Source: Lineus longissimus
Taxonomy: Eukaryota; Nemertea; Pilidiophora; Heteronemertea; Lineidae
Direction of reading: 5' to 3'
Length of the DNA: 64,000 nt
Assembly (NCBI RefSeq): GCF_910592395.1
Contig: NC_088314.1
Coordinates: forward strand, 20,170,070-20,234,069
Part shown: piece by piece, positions 59,791 to 64,000 of the stretch
Layout of the letters: each line of letters begins with the position of its first letter
Numbering within the stretch: the first letter of the stretch is position 1
Program-made: the position numbers and the translations under genes
The notes under the pieces: generated by a model
Told to the model about the DNA's origin: nothing
The model's input: the letters and a program-made list of their open reading frames with translations, nothing else
The model's database searches: none

Positions 59791-62700
59791 CTGAAAAATG
59801 AGAACAGAGTTGCTTTAGATATTTTGAAGGGAGGCATTAGTTTTGATACTCTTGTGAGGGAAATTTGAAATTTTCACCAATCAGCGCGTTTTCATGTTGT
59901 GGAGCAGCCGCAAAGTGTGCGAGTCCTGGTGAAATAAAGGGTTACTCATCTACAGCGAACCTTGAACAATTAAAGTGAAGTCACAATAATGCTGCACCCT
60001 TTTGGTGAAAAAAGTAAGGTCAAGCTTGATTGTGATATGATTTGAGCCGCTAGCCTGACTATTATAGGGGATTCATCTGATCAGACATCAGAGCACGTTC
60101 TCCGGATCAGCCCACTCTGGGACCCAGGGACACTGGCCACATGGCCATCTATACGGTGCATCAATGTAGACAGAGGGTCAAGGGAGGAACACGAGACGAC
60201 AGCCAGGTTTTAGTATAACCATAAATAGAAATTCGAACGCAAAGTGTAGCTTGAGTACACTCCGGGCCGGGACGCGGAGGCCTCGGCCTCGTCCCTCTTC
60301 TTCCATGCATGATTACTTAGGGATACGGCACGCCACCAAAATAAGGCTGAGGTCCGCACTTGTCCTCCTGTTTCGCTACCATCCACAATCTTTCTCTTAC
60401 ATTTCCGCCAAGGTATAAAAACAGCAAGTGCCTTTTTACACACACTGTTATTTACCAGGCATGCATTCGTGTAAGTGTCTAAGTGCTGGCGGTTTATTTG
60501 GGAGAATCGTGATTTCCGGCGTTCAAATATCTCATAAATAATACTAAATGTTGGCATAACTCGCATTAAGCATATCAAGGAATAAATATTTCAGTTGTGT
60601 TTTATTTCTTGCATACAAACACGTGTTAGTGTTTGAGATATTGATCATATGTCATTGCTTTATGTAAACACCATTCCTTGCACTACTCGCGGTGGTTCCT
60701 TGGTTATGACGACCTGCGGTCGTTAAAGAGAAAATGTCTCTCTTGTAACTCAGACATTTTATGTGTCTGGCTGCATGAGCGGCTTCTTAGGCCTTGATTG
60801 ATATAGAGTTCACGTTTTCACATGTAACGTGTCGCTATTCACTTTCCATGCCTGTGCGTGTCTTGAAGAACGAAGAAGTCATTTCCAAAGAGCGGGCTAC
60901 ATACGATTCACGATGTCACTTTTCACCTTCACGTCGGGTTTTTAAGCCTAAGTCAGTTAACTTGATACAAGTGAAAATTGACAGGTGACAGCGTGAACCT
61001 TATAAACTTGTCACGAGTTAACTGACTCAGGCTTAAAAACCCGACGTGAAGGTGAAAAGTGACCTCTCGAGTCGGATGTAGCCCGCTCTTTGGAAATGAC
61101 TTGTTTGTTCTTCACGTCACGCATAAAAAGCGAACAGTGGCACGTTACATGTGAAAACGTGAACTCTGTAATCGCAGCCTTGGAGAGGGCAGGATAACTC
61201 TTGTCAAGGTCGAGAAGCAAGAAATAAGTGGCGCCCGCCGGACCGTGTAGTCGGCATCCAATTCCGGGCCAGAACCAAAGAATCGCTAGGAAGGAGCCAT
61301 TTCTGAACCTGTGCTTCACCAGGATTGGTTCGCCATGTGCGTTTGGTTATGAGTCAAATTCACATTTATTTACATGTGACTATAAATCAATGCAGTCCAC
61401 CTGTCCTGGAGGAAAGATCAAATAATGACAAACCACTTATATTCAGCTATAATTCAATTAGACATGAGTTTGTATTTGGTGTGCAGAGATGAATGTACCT
61501 TTTCTGGTGAAGCATTATGCAACACCCGGGCTAGATTGATAATTTCTTAATTTGACTGATTTTGCTGAAACATCAGGGGCGGATCCACGAGCCAGGAAAG
61601 AGGAAAATTGTGGACGTGTTTCCAAAGTTTCATGGTCAGGTTTAGGGGATCTTTGGATCCGCGCCTGAAACATATGAATTTCACTCCAGACCCCCGAATA
61701 CAATTTTAACACCCCAAGTTTCAATCCTCAGGAACTGTGTCCGTCTACTACAGAGACCAGGACGGCTCGTATGGGGTTGATTTTGGCCTTCAATTATATG
61801 TAACATCAGACAACAAGGTGTCGCGAATAGTCATGTCCACCATCAGATCATTTTGAAATGGGGTCCAGGCGCAATAACATAAATGTAGCGTGAAATAAGT
61901 GCAAAAGTAATGCATTTGGGACATATAAATTGATTATTTTCACTTTATACATGTATACTTCAGTTACATGACACACAAATTCGCCTAATGATGATTTATT
62001 AAACATGTATCATTTGAACGACGCAAATATTTGATCGATTTTCGTCGAAATAATAACATGTACATGGGTGTTACGTCAACTTAGCACAATATTTTGCATA
62101 ATGCATCTTTGATCGGCGACGTAAACACGCCTTGCCTTCGATGAGGAGTACGCCAACAGTAGCGAGGTTCCGCAATCTCACCAATTACATAACGGCTTAC
62201 GAAGTATACTGCTTTTTGATATCTAAAGAAGAGACTACCATTGGATGCTTCGCTGATCAACGTCAGTTACTCCGAACCGGTAACTTGGGATCCAAAATTT
62301 TGTAACAAATCGACAACATGAATGCCATAGATAGCTTTAAATTTGGGGCGAATAGGCTAAGTCTTATGACGAATTCTGGCTCATCCGGCATTCAGCGCTA
62401 CACTTTCTGATAGGTCCTTGGTTGGAAAAAGCAGCCACAGGGTTAAGTGTCCTGGCCAGGGACTGTAGCTATTAGGCCGCCTTCAGCTCGTTACATTTCA
62501 CATCGTATACAAACGACTCTAAGACATTTATCACGATGACAAATGTTTAGACAAATTTTTCATTAATGAAAAATACCTACAACATAACTGTACTTGACGA
62601 GTATAGGTACACATGTACAAGGACATCTAAAGGATTTTAACCTATTTGCCAACAATTCTCTATAATTATTTTTTTTCCAACCTGACATTCATTGTCAAAA

Positions 62701-64000
62701 GTTTGATATTCCCGTGGGTTTGACAAAGGAAGGCACATGTTCGGCCCTCCCACCTGCATATCATCATTCCGGCCTAACAATAGCCGCAGCCCATACGACC
62801 CGTGGGCTCTCTACGGAGTTTGAGCATTCCGGCGCGGCCCGCTCAAATCTGATAGTCACACAGGGCTAATTAACCACGGAATCAGCACGAATTGTCAACA
62901 AATGACATCGCAGTCAGCATGTTCCTTTATGGGCTATTGTCCCGTGGCATTTAATGACATATTGTCATCCTAATGCACCGCGGTTATTCCCAAATATACC
63001 GGAACCTGCTGTTGATATTTTAAGTTCTCCTGAATGGGCCTTTAATAAAATTCGTAGCGAGAGCCATGTATGTCATTTAAGTATCGCTAGCGTCCCGCTA
63101 AAAATGCGTATCTCATGCACTCTGCATATCAGTGATAATCTTCGGATGTCGTTTTGTAGTTAAACATATAAACAGGAAATCAGTTTGTGAAACTTTGAAT
63201 TGAATGACAGACCATAAAATTTAAGTACGTATATTAACTACATGTAAGTTTTACCAGAGATGACTTTCAAATAGATTTATAGATATAGATATAGATTGAA
63301 AGCCTGTGGTTTTACTTAGAGGCGGCCAGAATAATGATATGAGGGTAGGCTATATAGAATATATGTAGGTGGAAATTATCAGTTTAAAACAAGTGAGTGA
63401 TGTAAAGCTGATAAAAGGAATAAGATCCTTGAGCTGTCGTTCTCATGATAGTCACATTATATGTTATTATCAAGCTGCAAAGGCTATTTGTCGTTAAGGC
63501 AGAAATTCTGAATATGTGACCTTCGCCTAGTAACCTATGGTAGTTCTCCCCGGGGGAAGTCCCGCTGTGTTCTTTGACTTGGCGGCGCGAGTCCACTGTG
63601 AATGATTCGCGATGTGGTGTTATTTGCGATTTTAGTATCATATTATAAAGCGTTACTGATGGTAAACCGAAAGTTGTACCCGCAATTGAAAGTATCTTGG
63701 CGTTGTGTTCCCTCAAAGGTATTTGGAGTATCGATTTACAGCAGTTTGGGAACCGGTGTAGCAGTTTCAAATGGTCCTCCCTTGAAAAGCATCCTTCTTT
63801 ATGTATGGTTCTAGAGAGACCCAGAACCTTTGATACCTCACTGATGAATTGCGCGTGATGAAATACATTTAATTAAAAATTATCAGAGTGAGTAAAGTGT
63901 TTCATTCGCGTGTGCTACGGTCGCTGTCTGTTTCACAAATCGCTTCAGTCTTTCTTCATTAAACAGTTGTACTACATCTAGACACCGGGCTACATTAGCT
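59791..64000. other. WIF1 upstream intron or 5' flank, no exon recognised
   Basis: The WIF1 exon at 59790-59651 starts with two bases of a split codon, so an upstream exon exists, but none with a signal peptide and the expected Trp-Ile-Asp start of a WIF domain was seen here. It is probably beyond the window. Apart from the foldback element the region shows no clear features. Confidence 0.45.
60805..61167. mobile_element. Foldback (long inverted repeat) MITE-like element
   Basis: Arms of roughly 155 bp (60805-60961 and 61016-61167), outermost AGAGTTCACGTTTTCACATG and its complement, innermost GTTAAC. The arms differ at a modest number of sites, so this is older than the Sfmbt-intron palindrome. 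Centre about 54 bp. No ORF, no clear target duplication. Confidence 0.88.

Noticed and set aside
1-64000. CRISPR array, bacterial operon, prophage or retrovirus-like coding region
   Set aside because: The direct repeats are minisatellites without spacer structure, and no reverse transcriptase, integrase or phage-type frame was recognised.

Overview
This window is animal nuclear DNA. Every recognisable gene is split by GT-AG introns and matches bilaterian families; there are no operons or bacterial ribosome binding sites. Long AT-rich introns, abundant small repeats and the gene content suggest a marine invertebrate, probably a lophotrochozoan. The species cannot be told from the sequence alone. 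All exon boundaries were placed by hand from splice consensus, reading frame and remembered family sequence; no alignment was run.

Layout. 1-2028 (+): last six coding exons of CXXC1/CFP1, the CpG-binding subunit of Set1/COMPASS. 4.4-6.5 kb: 45-bp minisatellite arrays with a large inverted arrangement. 6.9-8.5 kb (-): an unrecognised coiled-coil gene and a linked ORF. 10.7-12.3 kb (+): two-exon renalase-like FAD oxidoreductase. 12.6-13.7 kb: three diverged ~0.3-kb tandem units ending in a (GAC)n run and a hairpin. 16.5-23.3 kb (-): complete Sfmbt coding region (four MBT repeats, SLED, SAM; 1247 aa). 27.3-30.2 kb (+): complete STIMATE/TMEM110 (296 aa), head to head with Sfmbt. 33.9-36.0 kb: a second minisatellite of ~68 bp, again in alternating orientations. 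37.8-39.3 kb (-): PAR/NFIL3-type bZIP factor with a glutamine-rich tract. 44.7-59.8 kb (-): Wnt inhibitory factor 1 (WIF domain, four EGF repeats, basic tail) lacking only its 5' end, with a ~9.9-kb intron that holds a Mutator- or Merlin-like non-autonomous transposon. A tRNA-Glu(CUC) gene lies antisense in another WIF1 intron. 59.8-64 kb: no gene recognised, but a foldback element is present.

Functionally the genes are a mixture: chromatin regulators (CXXC1, Sfmbt), an ER membrane regulator of STIM-type calcium entry (STIMATE), a transcription factor, and a secreted Wnt antagonist. Sfmbt and STIMATE are also neighbours in vertebrates, so their adjacency here looks like ancient microsynteny. 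I see no clear candidate for a new multi-gene system. The most unusual signals are the GGTTGTGA-cored minisatellites in mirrored orientation, the CRE-bearing transposon termini, and the two possible basic C-termini of WIF1.
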